DNA of 62,848 nucleotides from Alphaproteobacteria bacterium (GTDB taxonomy: Bacteria; Pseudomonadota; Alphaproteobacteria; Rhodobacterales; Rhodobacteraceae). Positions within the stretch are counted from its first letter, which is position 1; each line of letters begins with the position of its first letter. Position numbers and translations under genes: made by a program. Below are positions 15,585-23,214 of the stretch, one piece after another. The notes beneath the pieces are model-generated. The model did no database searches and had not been told where the DNA came from. It was given only the letters and a program-made list of their open reading frames with translations. The DNA lies in NCBI GenBank assembly GCA_030429105.1, contig JAUIDE010000011.1, forward strand, positions 1-62,848, written 5' to 3'.

Positions 15585-16514
15585 TCAGGCCGCGTCGGAG
15601 CGCCGGCGGCTTCCGTTCCTGTCTCGCCCGATATAGGCGGGCTCGAACTCGTAGCCGTAATCGAGGGATTCCAGCGGCTCGGGGGAGAGCGCATAGGTCT
15701 CGTCCCGCAGATAATCCATCAGCGCCGCCGCATCCCCCGCCCGGGCGCGAATCTCCGCATCCGGCAGAGGCGCGCCGACCGTCGCCTGGATTGCGCCGCC
15801 GACCCGGGCGCCGAATTCCTTGATGAGAAGGGCGACGCGCAGCGTCGGGTGCAGATGGCTGGCGATCTGGAACATCCGGCTGTTTGCGCCATGGAAATAG
15901 ACCGGCACGACCGTCGCCCGGGAGCGAGAGACGAGCCGCGCCGTGAAGTTGCGCCAGACCGGGTCCATCGGCGAGCCGAACGGCCGCTTCGAGGTCGAGA
16001 CCGTGCCGCCCGGGAAGATGCCGATGGCGCCGCCCCCGGCGAGATAGTCGAGCGCGCGGCGCCGCGTCTCCAGATTGGTCGCCTGCGCCGCCTTGTCCTC
16101 GTCAAAGCTGATCGGAAGGATGACCTGTTCGAGCTCCCGCGCCTTGTGGAAGATCTTGTGCGCCACGATGCGGAAATGCGGCCGGCGGGTGGAGAGGATG
16201 CGCCCCAGCGCCATGCCGTCGAGAATCCCGAACGGATGATTGGCCACCAGAACGAGCGGCCCTTCCTCCGGAACGCGCTCGAGCCCGCCGGGCCCGAGAT
16301 CGACGGTCACGCGGTATCGCTCCGTCATCACCTCCCAGAAGTTGCGCCCCGCCGAAACCTCGCGTTCGTAGCCGAGCGCCATGCGGATCAGCTTCGGACG
16401 GCCCGTCAGGTTCTCGATGGACCGAATCACGGCGCGCCCGGCGCGGGAGCGGGCGCTCCAGGCGTAGGAGATTTCCCTCGGGGTGGCCCCCGACTCGTCT
16501 GCGGACCGGCTCAT
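15585..16514 (-). CDS. Lysophospholipid acyltransferase family protein
   Basis: PlsC/hemolysin-type acyltransferase of 309 residues. The acceptor motif is VANHPFGILDGM, the FPEGT equivalent is GIFPGGTVS, and a later block reads VVPVYFHGANSRMFQIA. This subgroup includes OlsA-like and ornithine-lipid or cardiolipin-remodelling enzymes; the acceptor is unknown. The start ATG is at 16514 (MSRSADESG). It converges on hxlR with a 3-bp gap and is divergent from speD. Confidence 0.82.
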   Translation of the reverse strand: MSRSADESGATPREISYAWSARSRAGRAVIRSIENLTGRPKLIRMALGYEREVSAGRNFWEVMTERYRVTVDLGPGGLERVPEEGPLVLVANHPFGILDGMALGRILSTRRPHFRIVAHKIFHKARELEQVILPISFDEDKAAQATNLETRRRALDYLAGGGAIGIFPGGTVSTSKRPFGSPMDPVWRNFTARLVSRSRATVVPVYFHGANSRMFQIASHLHPTLRVALLIKEFGARVGGAIQATVGAPLPDAEIRARAGDAAALMDYLRDETYALSPEPLESLDYGYEFEPAYIGRDRNGSRRRSDAA

Positions 16515-16726
16515 GCGCGCAGAAATAGCGCGGCGATGTGACGTTTCATAGTGACCTGAGCGACAGACCGGCGCCGGACCGTCTCCCCTTCGCAACGGGG
16601 CGGCGGCCTCAGAAGTCAATGCCGCATTGCAGGAAAAAACTTCTTGCATCTGCGTCCTCCCGCCCCTATCTCGCCGCTTCCACAGGGCGGCCGACCCCAT
16701 CCGCGAGTTCTTCGGGGGGCAGCTAA

Positions 16727-16767
16727 GGCGCCACTGGGTATGGTATTTTTGGTTGGAGGGAGGCGCC
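16727..16767 (+). promoter_or_regulatory. Possible RBS-sequestering hairpin before speD
   Basis: GGCGCC occurs at 16727-16732 and again at 16762-16767, directly before the speD ATG. Pairing of the two copies would enclose the GGAGGGAGG ribosome binding site. This could give translational control of speD, but the stem is only six pairs and no known riboswitch class is recognisable. Confidence 0.3.
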
Positions 16768-17301
16768 ATGAACAGCGCAAGCCTGATCCGACTGGGGACC
16801 GACCTGGAATATGGCGCTACCCATGAGGACGCGGAGAGCCGCATCGGCGGAGCCGTGCGGAATGACGACAAGCCCAAGCTCACGCTCGCGGCGAGCAACC
16901 CGCTCGACAGCGACCGGGAGGACCATTTCATCCGCCGGGATGGCAAGGTCTACGCCGGCACGCATCTCATCATCGAGGTGGTGCGGGGAACGGGCCTCGA
17001 CGATCAGGAGAGGATCGAGACGGCCTTGCGCGACTGCGTGACGGAATGCGGCGCGACGCTGCTCCACATCCACACGCACAAGTTCACGCCGCAGGGCGTG
17101 AGCGGCGTCGCCGTGCTGGCGGAGAGCCATATCAGCGTCCACACCTGGCCGGAGATCGGCTACGGCGCCTTCGACGTCTTCATGTGCGGGGACGCCGAGC
17201 CGCGCCGCGCGGTGGAGGTGCTTCGCCGCGCCTTCGACGCCGGCGAGGTCCGCGTGAAGGAGCTTCTGCGCGGCGAGGGGATCGTCGGGGCCGCGCTTTG
17301 A
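16768..17301 (+). CDS. speD: S-adenosylmethionine decarboxylase proenzyme
   Basis: Makes decarboxylated SAM, the aminopropyl donor for spermidine. The protein is 177 residues. The self-cleavage site is the Glu-Ser bond in AESHISVHTWPE, where Ser120 becomes the pyruvoyl group. THLIIEV and HKFTPQGVSGVAVLAE are family segments. Compared with the roughly 130-residue class, it has about 55 extra N-terminal residues before the conserved core. The start has a strong GGAGGGAGG site. speE overlaps the stop (TTGA). Confidence 0.94.
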   Translation: MNSASLIRLGTDLEYGATHEDAESRIGGAVRNDDKPKLTLAASNPLDSDREDHFIRRDGKVYAGTHLIIEVVRGTGLDDQERIETALRDCVTECGATLLHIHTHKFTPQGVSGVAVLAESHISVHTWPEIGYGAFDVFMCGDAEPRRAVEVLRRAFDAGEVRVKELLRGEGIVGAAL

Positions 17302-18146
17302 GCGGCTGGTTCGACGAGACGCTGCACCAGGCCTACCGGCAGGGGCTCCGCGAAGGGCGCCTGCTCTATGACAGCGAGACGGCGCACCAGCGGCTCCGCC
17401 TCTTCGAGAATCCGGTCTTCGGCCGGGTTCTCACGCTGGACGGCGTCGTGCAGGTCACGACGGGGGACGAGTTCATCTATCACGAGATGATGGCCCACAC
17501 GCCGATCCTCGCCCATGACGCGGCGCGCTCCGTCCTCATCATCGGCGGCGGCGACGGCGGCATGGCGCGGGAGGCTCTGAAGCATCCCGGCGTCGGCCGC
17601 GTCGTGATGGTGGAGATCGACGCGGGCGTGATCGAGTTCTCCCGCAAGTTCCTTCCCGGCGTCTCCGCCGGCGCCTTCGACGATCCGCGGCTCGAAGTCG
17701 TGATCGCGGACGGCGCCGAATACATCGCCCGGCAGGGCGAATCCTTCGACGTCATCCTCGTCGATTCGACTGACCCGATCGGGCCGGGCGAGGTGCTCTT
17801 CACCGAAACCTTCTACGGCCATGCCAAACGGCGGCTCGCGCCCGGCGGCGTGCTCGTCACGCAGAACGGCGTCCCCTTCCTCCAGCCGGACGAGCTCAGG
17901 AACACGATGCGCGCCTTCCGCGCCCTCTTCGCAGACGCGACCTGCTACCTCGCCACGATCCCGACCTATGCCGGCGGGCCGATGGCCTTCGGCTGGGGAA
18001 CGGACGGGCAGGCGCGGGAGACGAAGGAAGAGACGCTCGCGGGGCGACTCGCCGCCTCCGGGATCGAGGGCCTCCGCTATTACTCGCCAACGGTCCACAA
18101 GGCGGCCTTCGCGCTGCCGGGATACGTAGCGGCGCTGATCGGATAG
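17298..18146 (+). CDS. speE: Polyamine aminopropyltransferase (spermidine synthase)
   Basis: Transfers the aminopropyl group from decarboxylated SAM to putrescine. The protein is 282 residues. Signatures are [20 protein letters not shown], the GGGDGG nucleotide-binding motif ([18 protein letters not shown]), [16 protein letters not shown] and [17 protein letters not shown] with the catalytic Asp. The TTG start overlaps the speD stop, so the two enzymes are made from one message. Confidence 0.95.
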   Translation: MSGWFDETLHQAYRQGLREGRLLYDSETAHQRLRLFENPVFGRVLTLDGVVQVTTGDEFIYHEMMAHTPILAHDAARSVLIIGGGDGGMAREALKHPGVGRVVMVEIDAGVIEFSRKFLPGVSAGAFDDPRLEVVIADGAEYIARQGESFDVILVDSTDPIGPGEVLFTETFYGHAKRRLAPGGVLVTQNGVPFLQPDELRNTMRAFRALFADATCYLATIPTYAGGPMAFGWGTDGQARETKEETLAGRLAASGIEGLRYYSPTVHKAAFALPGYVAALIG

Positions 18147-18151
18147 GCGGC

Positions 18152-18189
18152 GGAGACGCGCCGCCCGCCCTGCGGGCGCCGCGGTCTCC
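18152..18189 (+). terminator. Hairpin after speE
   Basis: An imperfect but long stem (GGAGAC/GTCTCC outer arms, CGCCCGC/GCGGGCG inner arms) lies just after the speE stop. It abuts the EcfG-type -35 at 18190. There is no U-run, so intrinsic termination is plausible but not certain. Confidence 0.5.
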
Positions 18190-18214
18190 GGAACGATCGC
18201 CCGCCCTCTGCGTT
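18190..18214 (+). promoter_or_regulatory. EcfG-type promoter of the csbD-like gene
   Basis: GGAAC (18190-18194), a 16-bp spacer and CGTT (18211-18214) match the alphaproteobacterial general stress sigma factor consensus. The downstream gene starts about 50 bp later. Confidence 0.8.
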
Positions 18215-18267
18215 GTTCAACCGAGCGAAGACGAAAGCTCGGACACTCACCAAAACGGAGAGATGAG

Positions 18268-18465
18268 ATGAACAGCGATCAGATCGAAGGCAAGTGGGAG
18301 CAGCTCAAGGGCAAGGCCCAGCAGCAATGGGGCAAGCTCACCAATGACGACCTCGACGTCATCGAGGGCAACCGCAAGGAACTCGTCGGCAAGCTGCAGG
18401 AGCGCTACGGCCACGGCCGCGCCGAAGCCGAGCGCGAGGTCGACGACTGGCTCTCCCGCCGCTGA
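18268..18465 (+). CDS. CsbD family stress protein
   Basis: A 65-residue hydrophilic, helical protein opening [20 protein letters not shown], the CsbD/YjbJ signature. Members are induced by general stress but have no agreed molecular function. The ATG at 18268 follows a GGAGAGATG ribosome binding site. An EcfG-type promoter lies upstream and a strong hairpin terminator follows. It lies next to phyR at the edge of the stress island. Confidence 0.9.
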   Translation: MNSDQIEGKWEQLKGKAQQQWGKLTNDDLDVIEGNRKELVGKLQERYGHGRAEAEREVDDWLSRR

Positions 18466-18478
18466 GGCGGAGCCTCGC

Positions 18479-18509
18479 CCGACCGGCCGCCGTCGCGGCG
18501 GCCGGTCGG
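18479..18509 (+). terminator. Terminator between csbD-like gene and phyR
   Basis: A perfect 13-bp stem (18479-18491 with 18497-18509) with a 5-nt loop is followed by CTTCTTC on the plus strand. It sits between convergent genes and may stop both transcripts. Confidence 0.7.
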
Positions 18510-18514
18510 CTTCT

Positions 18515-19285
18515 TCACGCCTTCGAGGCCCACGTCTTCCTGTGGAAGAGCGCCTGGGCGATGGCCGCCTCCACGGATTTCGGCCGGAACGGCTTGGTGA
18601 TCAGGAAAAGCGGTTCGACCCGGTCGCCGGTAAGCAGCCTCTCCGGATAGGCGGTGATGAAGATGACCGGCACATCGGATGTCGTCTGGATCTCCTCCAC
18701 CGCCTCCACGCCTGACGATCCGTCCGCGAGCTGGATGTCCGCAAGAATGAGATCGGGGCGCGTTTCGCCCGCGGCGGCCACGGCCTCGCGATGCGTGTCG
18801 GCGACGCCGACGACGGCGTGGCCCATCTCCGTGACGATGTTCTCGATGTCCAGCGCGATGATCGGCTCATCCTCGATGATGAGGATCCGCGCGCGCGCCA
18901 GAGTGGAGAGATCGTCCGTCGCGGAGGCGTGGAGCAATCCCGCCTCCTCCGCGTCGATCTCCATTACGAGCGCGGCTTCTTCAGGGTTGAAATCCTCGAC
19001 GGTGACGAGAAGGAGGAATTGGCGCGAGCGGGGCGTGACCGGGCCGTCCATGGCTGCGTCGGCGGCGCCGGCGGCTGAACCCCAGATACGCGAGAAGAGG
19101 CGATAGAGGGCGACGCGAGGATCGAGATCGTGGTCCATCGCGTCCCGGTCTGCGATCAGCGCCTCGAGCGTCTGCGCCACATAGCCGTCGCCCGCCGCCT
19201 GGTCGCCCGTCAGCGCGCGCGCATAGCGGCGGAGATACGGCAGGTGCGGCGCGATGACCGTGGAGAGGTTCTCGCGCTCTTTCAT
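18515..19285 (-). CDS. phyR: Anti-anti-sigma response regulator PhyR
   Basis: Master switch of the alphaproteobacterial general stress response. An N-terminal EcfG-like sigma domain (HLPYLRRYARALTGDQAAGD and LFSRIWGS) is fused to a C-terminal receiver with RILIIEDEPIIALDIENI, the phospho-acceptor Asp in LILADIQLADGSSG and the Lys in LITKPF. When phosphorylated it binds NepR and frees EcfG. It is 256 residues from ATG 19285; an ATG at 19294 is also possible. It is divergent from nepR-ecfG-phyK across a two-way EcfG promoter. Confidence 0.95.
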   Translation of the reverse strand: MKERENLSTVIAPHLPYLRRYARALTGDQAAGDGYVAQTLEALIADRDAMDHDLDPRVALYRLFSRIWGSAAGAADAAMDGPVTPRSRQFLLLVTVEDFNPEEAALVMEIDAEEAGLLHASATDDLSTLARARILIIEDEPIIALDIENIVTEMGHAVVGVADTHREAVAAAGETRPDLILADIQLADGSSGVEAVEEIQTTSDVPVIFITAYPERLLTGDRVEPLFLITKPFRPKSVEAAIAQALFHRKTWASKA

Positions 19286-19325
19286 AGCATGCATTCCATG
19301 GACTCCGATTTTTCTCCATTCACCG

Positions 19326-19356
19326 GGAACCAACGCGCGCGCCGCGCGTTGGTTCC
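19326..19356. promoter_or_regulatory. Bidirectional EcfG promoter, phyR / nepR-ecfG
   Basis: A near-perfect palindrome, GGAACCAACG (19326-19335) and CGTTGGTTCC (19347-19356). Plus strand: GGAAC-N16-CGTT (19326-19350) towards nepR. Minus strand: GGAAC-N16-CGTT (19356-19332) towards phyR. This gives autoregulation of both arms from one element. Confidence 0.85.
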
Positions 19357-19386
19357 GCGTGCGCGGAAAAAAAGTCGGGGCTGAAG

Positions 19387-19563
19387 ATGGACAAAATGAA
19401 ACCCGAACAGACGGGAGGAGTCGCGGAAGCGGAGGACGATCTGCGGCGCGACCCGCTCATCGGGCGCCTGAAGACGATGTTCGACGAGGTGGCGGCGGAG
19501 CCGTTGCCGACCGACCTCATGCGATTGCTCCAGCAACTCGACGAGGCGGAGCGCAAGCGATGA
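19387..19563 (+). CDS. nepR: NepR family anti-sigma factor
   Basis: A 58-residue protein with the NepR core LIGRLKTMFDEVAAEPLPTD followed by a second helix LMRLLQQLDEAE. It sequesters EcfG until phosphorylated PhyR displaces it. The start ATG at 19387 (MDKMKPEQTGG) is followed in frame by another ATG at 19396. Its TGA overlaps the ecfG ATG (ATGA), the usual coupling of these two genes. Confidence 0.93.
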   Translation: MDKMKPEQTGGVAEAEDDLRRDPLIGRLKTMFDEVAAEPLPTDLMRLLQQLDEAERKR

Positions 19564-20096
19564 ACGACGGTTTCAAGGAAGCGCTTCTCGCCGCCATGCC
19601 AGCCGTCCGCGGTTTCGCCCGCACTTTCGAGCGCAACGGCCCGAAGGCGGACGACCTTGTGCAGGAGGCCATGGTCAAGGCCTGGGCGAACCGGGAGAAG
19701 TTCCAGCCCGGCACCAACATGAAGGCCTGGCTCTTCACGATCCTGCGCAACGCCTACATCTCCCAGACGCGCAAGCGACGCCGCGAGGTGGAGGACGCCG
19801 ACGGGGCGCTGACGGGGTCGCTTTCCGAGGCCGGGCGGCAGCAGGGCCACATGGCGATGCTCGATCTGCGCGCGGCGCTTGCGAAGCTGCCTGACGACCA
19901 GCGCGAGGCGCTGCTGCTCGTCGGGGCGTCAGGGTTCAGCTATGACGAGGCCGCCGAGATCGTCGGCGTCGCGGCGGGGACAATCAAGAGCCGCGTCAGC
20001 CGCGCCCGCGCCCGCCTTTCGGAGCTGATGGGCGAAACCGGCGGCGCGGGGCTCGAACCTTCGGATTCGGCCCCGCTGCGTCCCGCGCTCTGCTAA
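19560..20096 (+). CDS. ecfG: RNA polymerase sigma factor, EcfG family (general stress)
   Basis: ECF15-type sigma factor of 178 residues. Region 2 is PKADDLVQEAMVKAWANREKF with FTILRNAYISQTRKRRRE. Region 4 is LPDDQREALLLVGASGFSYDE and AAGTIKSRVSRARARL. It reads GGAAC-N16/17-CGTT promoters, at least six of which are found within 11 kb. It overlaps nepR by 4 bp and is followed 6 bp later by the kinase gene. Confidence 0.93.
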   Translation: MNDGFKEALLAAMPAVRGFARTFERNGPKADDLVQEAMVKAWANREKFQPGTNMKAWLFTILRNAYISQTRKRRREVEDADGALTGSLSEAGRQQGHMAMLDLRAALAKLPDDQREALLLVGASGFSYDEAAEIVGVAAGTIKSRVSRARARLSELMGETGGAGLEPSDSAPLRPALC

Positions 20097-20102
20097 GTCC
20101 CG

Positions 20103-21818
20103 ATGACGCCCTACCTCGCCGCCTTCGGTCGTTTGCGGGTCCGCCTCGCCCTGATCGTCGGGCTTGCGCTGACGCCGGTGGGCCTTCTCGCCTTCGTCCA
20201 GGCCCTTAACGGGCTGAAAGCCGGCGAGGAGAGCCGGAACGCCGAGTTCCATGCCAAGAGCCTCGCGGCGGTGGACGAAGAGCGGAGGATGTTCGGCGAA
20301 ATACGCCAGACGATAAAGACGGCCGCGCTGACGATGCAATCCTCCTCCGACCTGCTCGACGCCTGCGAGGGATTTCTCCGCCGCCTCGCGGCGGAGAACC
20401 GGTGGATGACCACCGCCGTGCTCTTCTCGGAAGAGGGCGCGACGACCTGCGGAACGGATACGCCGATCTCCGTCGCGGATACCGAGCATTGGGGCCGCTT
20501 CACGACGCGCCGCGACTTCACGATTTCCGGCGCGCGGACCGGGCGCATCTCCGGCCAGCGCGTCATCGCAGCCTACTATCCCGTCTCCGATCCCGCGCGC
20601 CGGATCGCCGCGATCGCTGTCGGCGTCGATCTCGACTATTTCTCGACCCTCTCGCGGGCGGCGCCGACGGGCGATCTGTCGGTCATCCTCGGGCAGGACG
20701 GCGAGCCGATCCTCGCCGGCCCGGCCCGGACGCAGGAGGGGGAGGCCTACGACTGGCTCCCCGAGGATCGGTCCCCGTTCCGGATTTTCGGCGACCGCGA
20801 GGTCCGCGCGGCGGGCGCGGACGGAGTTCAGCGCATCTACTTCGTCAGCGCGCTCGAAACCGGGCAGCTCTGGATGGTCACGGCGCGGACGCCGCCCAGC
20901 CTCCTCGAACTCGCGATGACGCCGCAGGCGACCGCGCTGCTCATTCCCCTGCTGCTCTGGCTCATCGCGGTCGGCGTCACCTATTTCGCCATCGATCTTC
21001 TCGTCTCCCGCCATATCGAGCGGCTGAGGACGGCGGCTTTCCGAATCGGCCAGGGCGATCTCGAAACGCCGGTCGGCGATTTCGACGAGGCGCCGCGGGA
21101 ACTGCGCGCGCTCGGGCATTCGATCAAGGCGATGTCGGCGCGGCTCGCGGGCCGCGACGCACGCCTTCAGGAAACGCTGGAGATGCAGCGCAGGCTGCTT
21201 CTCGAAGTCCACCATCGCGTGAAGAACAACCTCCAGACGATATCGAGCCTTATGAATCTCGAGATGAGGCGATCAAGCGACGCCGTCGCGCAATCCGCGC
21301 TCAGGCAGCTTCAGGACAGGATCCACGCGCTGGCGCTGGTCCATCAGAACCTCTACGCGGCGGAGAATGTCGAGCGGATCGCGCTCGACCGGCTGATCGG
21401 AGACATCTGCCGCCACCTTCAGACCTCGCTCGCCCCGCGTGGCTTCGCCGGCCGCATCTCGACCGATCTTGCGCCGGTCGTCGTCGATACGGCGATGGCG
21501 ACGCCGATCGCGCTCTTCCTGTCCGAGGCGGTCGGCAACGCCTACAAGTACGCCGATCCGGCGTCGCCCGCCCTGTCGGTCTCGCTCTCGGAAGACGAGA
21601 CGGCCATCACGCTCTCGGTCTCCAACCGTTTCGTAGCGGGCGCGGAGTCTCCCGATGGCGGGCCGGCCGGCCTCGGCCTGCGGCTGATGGCCGGATTCGC
21701 GAAGCAGCTCGGCGGGACGCTGGACACGGAGATCGACGGAGCGTTCCACCGCGTCACGCTTCTCGCCCCGCTGAAGCCGAGCGCCGGCCTCTTCTCCATA
21801 CGGAAAGGCGCCGCCTGA
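20103..21818 (+). CDS. HisKA_2/HWE-type sensor histidine kinase, probable PhyR kinase PhyK
   Basis: Membrane sensor kinase of 571 residues. It has an N-terminal helix (RVRLALIVGLALTPVGLLAF), a large periplasmic region, a second helix near residue 285 (LLIPLLLWLIAVGVTYFAID), a HAMP-like stretch and a HisKA_2 domain with the phospho-His in LLLEVHHRVKNNLQTISSLM. The ATPase has N-box EAVGNAYKYA and G-box GLGLRLM. Its place right after nepR-ecfG marks it as the likely kinase that phosphorylates PhyR. Confidence 0.88.
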   Translation: MTPYLAAFGRLRVRLALIVGLALTPVGLLAFVQALNGLKAGEESRNAEFHAKSLAAVDEERRMFGEIRQTIKTAALTMQSSSDLLDACEGFLRRLAAENRWMTTAVLFSEEGATTCGTDTPISVADTEHWGRFTTRRDFTISGARTGRISGQRVIAAYYPVSDPARRIAAIAVGVDLDYFSTLSRAAPTGDLSVILGQDGEPILAGPARTQEGEAYDWLPEDRSPFRIFGDREVRAAGADGVQRIYFVSALETGQLWMVTARTPPSLLELAMTPQATALLIPLLLWLIAVGVTYFAIDLLVSRHIERLRTAAFRIGQGDLETPVGDFDEAPRELRALGHSIKAMSARLAGRDARLQETLEMQRRLLLEVHHRVKNNLQTISSLMNLEMRRSSDAVAQSALRQLQDRIHALALVHQNLYAAENVERIALDRLIGDICRHLQTSLAPRGFAGRISTDLAPVVVDTAMATPIALFLSEAVGNAYKYADPASPALSVSLSEDETAITLSVSNRFVAGAESPDGGPAGLGLRLMAGFAKQLGGTLDTEIDGAFHRVTLLAPLKPSAGLFSIRKGAA

Positions 21819-21872
21819 CGCCGGCGGGGCCCGCGGCGACAGGGCGCTTCCCGAAAGGCTGGAACGGAAAGG

Positions 21873-21892
21873 GCCGGGCGTCGCCGCCCGGC
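21873..21892 (+). terminator. Terminator after the kinase gene
   Basis: GCCGGGCG (21873-21880), a 4-nt loop and CGCCCGGC (21885-21892) are followed by TCTTCCC. It lies between the kinase gene and the convergent DUF1328 gene. Confidence 0.6.
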
Positions 21893-21921
21893 TCTTCCCT
21901 TTGATCGCCGCGGTGTCGCCC

Positions 21922-22095
21922 TTATCGCGGCGCGCGTCCCCGTAGCGCATTCGCGAGGAGCGCGATCACGAAGAGCACGATGAAGACGACGAACAGTATC
22001 TGCGCGACATTCGCGGAGACCGCCGCGATGCCGCCGAAACCGAGAACGCCGGCGATCAACGCGACGACGAGAAATGTGAGAGCCCAGCCGAGCAT
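21922..22095 (-). CDS. DUF1328 (YtjA-type) small membrane protein
   Basis: A 57-residue hydrophobic protein opening [20 protein letters not shown], with a second hydrophobic helix ([20 protein letters not shown]) and a basic tail. This matches the UPF0391/DUF1328 family of two-helix membrane proteins often found in stress regulons. ATG 22095 has a GGAGACTGAC ribosome site. The minus-strand half of the two-way EcfG promoter at 22181-22207 should drive it. Confidence 0.85.
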   Translation of the reverse strand: MLGWALTFLVVALIAGVLGFGGIAAVSANVAQILFVVFIVLFVIALLANALRGRAPR

Positions 22096-22180
22096 GTCAG
22101 TCTCCTTTTCATGGCCTGTGCCTGAGTGGCTACTTCCTACTCAACTGCCGGCCACGCAAATCGTTCCATAGACAGACCCC

Positions 22181-22207
22181 GGAACGATTCACTCTCCTCC
22201 GCGTTCC
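22181..22207. promoter_or_regulatory. Bidirectional EcfG promoter (GGAACG-N15-CGTTCC)
   Basis: Plus strand: GGAAC 22181-22185, N16, CGTT 22202-22205. Minus strand: GGAAC 22207-22203, N16, CGTT 22186-22183. The -35 on one strand and the -10 on the other share the same bases. It faces DUF1328 on the left and the 59-residue protein plus dps on the right. Confidence 0.85.
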
Positions 22208-22239
22208 AGCATCAAGTTTGACAACGCAGGAGCACAAGA

Positions 22240-22419
22240 ATGAAACCGGTTACTACAGGCGTCGTCGTCGCGATTGCGATCGTGGCGGTGTTCATCGCCG
22301 GCGTTTCGATCGACTTCGGCGGCGGCGACGCGCCCATCAACGTGGAGATCGGCGGGGAAGGCCCGCTGGAACGCGCCGGCGAGGCGCTCGACGACGCCGC
22401 GAAAGCGGCGACCGAGTAA
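22240..22419 (+). CDS. Small single-helix membrane or exported protein, 59 residues
   Basis: Opens MKPVTTGVVVAIAIVAVFIA, a membrane anchor or signal segment, followed by an acidic tail with INVEIGGEGPLERAGEAL and AAKAATE. No family recognised. The start ATG at 22240 lies 9 bp after an AGGAG site. It sits about 30 bp downstream of the EcfG promoter and 41 bp before dps, so it is probably the first gene of a stress operon with dps and the lipoprotein. Confidence 0.75.
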   Translation: MKPVTTGVVVAIAIVAVFIAGVSIDFGGGDAPINVEIGGEGPLERAGEALDDAAKAATE

Positions 22420-22460
22420 AGCAGCGCCGCCATCTGACCCCTTGAGAACAGGAGACTGAC

Positions 22461-22964
22461 ATGAAAACCGAAGCGAAACCCGTCCCCTTCGCCGCCTGGC
22501 CGAAGACCTTCCGGCCCCAGACCGGCGTCGAGAACATCGGCAAGATCGCTGACGGCCTCGCCGCCGCGCTGAGCGACACCTACGCGCTCATCATGAAGAC
22601 GCATGCGTGCCACTGGAACATCGTCGGACCGCTCTTCTTTTCCGCGCACACGCTGACGGAGGAACATTACAAGGAAATGTTCGCGGCGGCGGACGTGATC
22701 GCCGAGCGCATCCGCGCGCTCGGGCGCCTCGCGCCGGCGAGCCCCGTCTCCGCGTCGGCGGCGGACGCGCTGAAACCCGACGCCTCCGCGCGGGAGATGA
22801 TCGAGGCGCTCATCGCCGATCACGAGGCGCTGGCCCGGCTCATGCACGACCTTGTAGAGGCGGCGGCCGAGGGCGGCGACCCCGTCACCGAAGACCTCGC
22901 CACGGCGCGGTCGGCCTTCCACGAAAAGGCCGCCTGGATGCTCCGCGCGATGATCGCGGACTGA
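22461..22964 (+). CDS. dps: Dps family DNA-binding ferritin-like protein
   Basis: Mini-ferritin of 167 residues that stores iron, consumes peroxide and can protect DNA. The inter-subunit ferroxidase residues are visible: the His pair of KTHACHWNIVGPLFFSAH, then EEHYKEMFAAADVIAERIRA with Asp and Glu ligands. It has a strong GGAG site before ATG 22461. It lies between two small exported proteins in the probable EcfG-driven operon. Confidence 0.93.
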   Translation: MKTEAKPVPFAAWPKTFRPQTGVENIGKIADGLAAALSDTYALIMKTHACHWNIVGPLFFSAHTLTEEHYKEMFAAADVIAERIRALGRLAPASPVSASAADALKPDASAREMIEALIADHEALARLMHDLVEAAAEGGDPVTEDLATARSAFHEKAAWMLRAMIAD

Positions 22965-22986
22965 ACGGGCCGAAAGGAGACAAGCC

Positions 22987-23214
22987 ATGAAAACGCTTCT
23001 TGCAGGCGCGGCCGCCGCGTCGCTTCTCTTCGTCGCCGCCTGCGGCTCCAACCCGACTGATCGGGCGCTCTCGGGCGGCGCGATCGGGGCCGGGGCCGGC
23101 GCCGCCGGGGCCGCAATTCTCGGGGGATCGGTGGTCGGCGGCGCCGTCCTCGGCGGCGCTGCCGGCGCGGCGACCGGCGCGCTGACCGACGAGGACGACA
23201 TCAACCTCGATTGA
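22987..23214 (+). CDS. Small glycine-zipper lipoprotein
   Basis: A 75-residue protein with a lipoprotein signal and lipobox LLFVAAC (Cys20 would be acylated), followed by a glycine-zipper stretch from GGAIGAGAGAAGAAILGG to GGAAGAATGAL and an acidic end (DEDDINLD). Such proteins span or disturb the outer membrane under envelope stress. It starts 22 bp after dps with an AAGGAG site. Its last 14 bp overlap the convergent kinase gene. Confidence 0.85.
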   Translation: MKTLLAGAAAASLLFVAACGSNPTDRALSGGAIGAGAGAAGAAILGGSVVGGAVLGGAAGAATGALTDEDDINLD

